Made by a program: the position numbers and the translations under genes. Positions 63,390 to 64,000 of a DNA stretch of 64,000 bases are shown piece by piece; position 1 is the first letter of the stretch; every line of letters starts with the position of its first letter. Origin of the DNA: Macrococcus carouselicus (lineage in GTDB: Bacteria; Bacillota; Bacilli; Staphylococcales; Staphylococcaceae); the NCBI RefSeq assembly GCF_004359515.1, contig NZ_SCWD01000001.1, positions 868,001 to 932,000 on the forward strand, written 5' to 3'. A model generated the notes under the pieces. That model was not told where the DNA came from, searched no databases, and saw only the letters and a list, made by a program, of their open reading frames with translations.

Positions 63390-63418
63390 ATTGTACGCCT
63401 AAAAATCAGTCAAATCAA
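63390..63418 (-). promoter_or_regulatory. Promoter of sdhCAB
   Basis: Minus strand TTGATT (63413-63418), 17-nt spacer, TACAAT (63390-63395), about 40 nt before the sdhC start. Confidence 0.65.
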
Positions 63419-63498
63419 GAAACCGATTACATTTCCCGTCTAATGGCTGTGAAAAAGTTATAGGGCTATTGTAACATTATTAATATATGAATTGTTTA

Positions 63499-63513
63499 TG
63501 ATAATAATTCTCA
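63499..63513. promoter_or_regulatory. Fur-box-like sequence upstream of sdhCAB
   Basis: TGATAATAATTCTCA matches the 7-1-7 Fur/PerR-type dyad TGATAATNATTATCA at all but one position. It lies between the sdhCAB promoter and the uvrC terminator, about 80 bp upstream of the -35 box. Confidence 0.45.
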
Positions 63514-63522
63514 TTTAGACAA

Positions 63523-63547
63523 CAAAAAAACAGCCTTATGACTGTTT
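63523..63547 (-). terminator. Terminator after uvrC
   Basis: Minus strand AAAACAG..CTGTTTT stem overlapping the uvrC stop codon and followed by TTTGTTG. Confidence 0.8.
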
Positions 63548-64000
63548 TTCAGCATGCTTATTCAAGATCTCTAAAATCAGACCCGCTGTTGCCTGCGGGA
63601 TACCGATTGCTGTGAGTTCTTCCTGCTTCGCTTCCCGGATTCTTTTTGCGGAACCGAAATGCTTGATCAGCTGCTGCTTCCTTTTTGGACCGATACCTGG
63701 AATCGTATCAAGCTGTGACTGCAGACCGGTCTTCTGTCTTGTCTGACGGTGAAATGTGATGGCGAAGCGATGGACCTCGTCCTGAATCCGTTGCAGCAGA
63801 TAGAACGCCTGGCCCTTTTTATCAAGCGGGATGATATCTGCATGATCCCCGTACAGCAGTTCAGCCGTCTGGTGCTTCGCATTCTTCTTGAGCCCGGCGA
63901 CCGGAATATCCAGCCCCAGTTCATCCTGCAGCACACTCGTCACGATATTCATATGGCCTTTACCGCCATCAACAATGATGAGGTCCGGCAATGGCAGCTG
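63536..64000 (-). CDS. uvrC: Excinuclease ABC subunit C, C-terminal part (cut by window edge)
   Basis: The last 154 or so residues of UvrC. The RNase H-like endonuclease core shows [17 protein letters not shown] at the window edge, [21 protein letters not shown], and the C-terminal helix-hairpin-helix [22 protein letters not shown]. Together with UvrAB it makes the dual incisions of nucleotide excision repair. It lies upstream of sdhCAB as in S. aureus. Confidence 0.95.
   Translation of the reverse strand, partial: QLPLPDLIIVDGGKGHMNIVTSVLQDELGLDIPVAGLKKNAKHQTAELLYGDHADIIPLDKKGQAFYLLQRIQDEVHRFAITFHRQTRQKTGLQSQLDTIPGIGPKRKQQLIKHFGSAKRIREAKQEELTAIGIPQATAGLILEILNKHAEKQS

Overview
The window is a stretch of core chromosome from a Gram-positive coccus of the family Staphylococcaceae. 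Gene order follows the Staphylococcus/Bacillus backbone: mnmA-iscS, aspS-hisS-lytH-dtd-rsh-apt-recJ-secDF-yajC-tgt-queA-ruvBA-obg-rpmA-prp-rplU-mreDC, folC-valS, hemAXCDBL, engB-clpX-tig, and murI-sdhBAC-uvrC. CymR, L27 with the prp-dependent N-terminal extension, LytH and a CcsA-like HemX all have staphylococcal form. Base composition looks clearly richer in G+C than Staphylococcus aureus (my impression is mid-40s percent; not computed). A higher-GC Macrococcus-type species is my best guess, with Salinicoccus or Jeotgalicoccus as alternatives; this is inference. I see no insertion sequence, prophage, CRISPR array or rRNA.

Layout. 1-7.1 kb: start of a RecD2-like helicase, a TPR protein, the tRNA 2-thiolation pair mnmA/iscS, an AT-rich NERD-domain gene, an LLM-type flavin monooxygenase, cymR and rarA. 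7.1-15.6 kb: tcdA, 6S RNA, the T-box controlled hisS-aspS operon, the amidase lytH, dtd, the stringent-response gene rsh and apt. 15.6-29.1 kb: recJ, secDF, yajC, tgt, queA, ruvBA, an ACT-domain gene, obg, a Spo0B-like gene, the rplU-prp-rpmA operon behind an L21 leader, and mreCD. 29.1-40.3 kb is the most accessory part: a NagZ-like lipoprotein, a heterodimeric multidrug ABC exporter behind a 21-codon leader peptide and terminator, radC, comC, an oxidoreductase, a truncated DHFR-family remnant, a DCC-family protein, a PadR/HAAS pair with a structured operator region, a 300-bp block of unknown nature and a YfcC transporter. 40.4-46.4 kb: folC, T-box valS, an AbrB-type permease and two unusual membrane proteins. 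46.4-52.5 kb: the haem operon. 52.5-64 kb: engB, clpX, tig, a TPR gene, a Nudix-like gene, tRNA-Arg(UCU), yfcE, rdgB, murI, marR, sdhBAC and the end of uvrC.

Functional links. IscS supplies sulfur to MnmA for wobble-uridine thiolation, with CymR as the likely cysteine regulator nearby. QueA and Tgt act in queuosine synthesis. Prp trims L27, and both are encoded with L21. Hem enzymes make uroporphyrinogen precursors from glutamyl-tRNA, and the haem feeds succinate dehydrogenase, whose promoter region carries a Fur-like box. The strongest regulatory discovery candidate is the leader-peptide attenuator ahead of the BmrCD-type exporter. The other items worth following are the PadR operator array, the two uncharacterised small membrane proteins at 45.7-46.3 kb, and the unexplained block at 38.6-38.9 kb.
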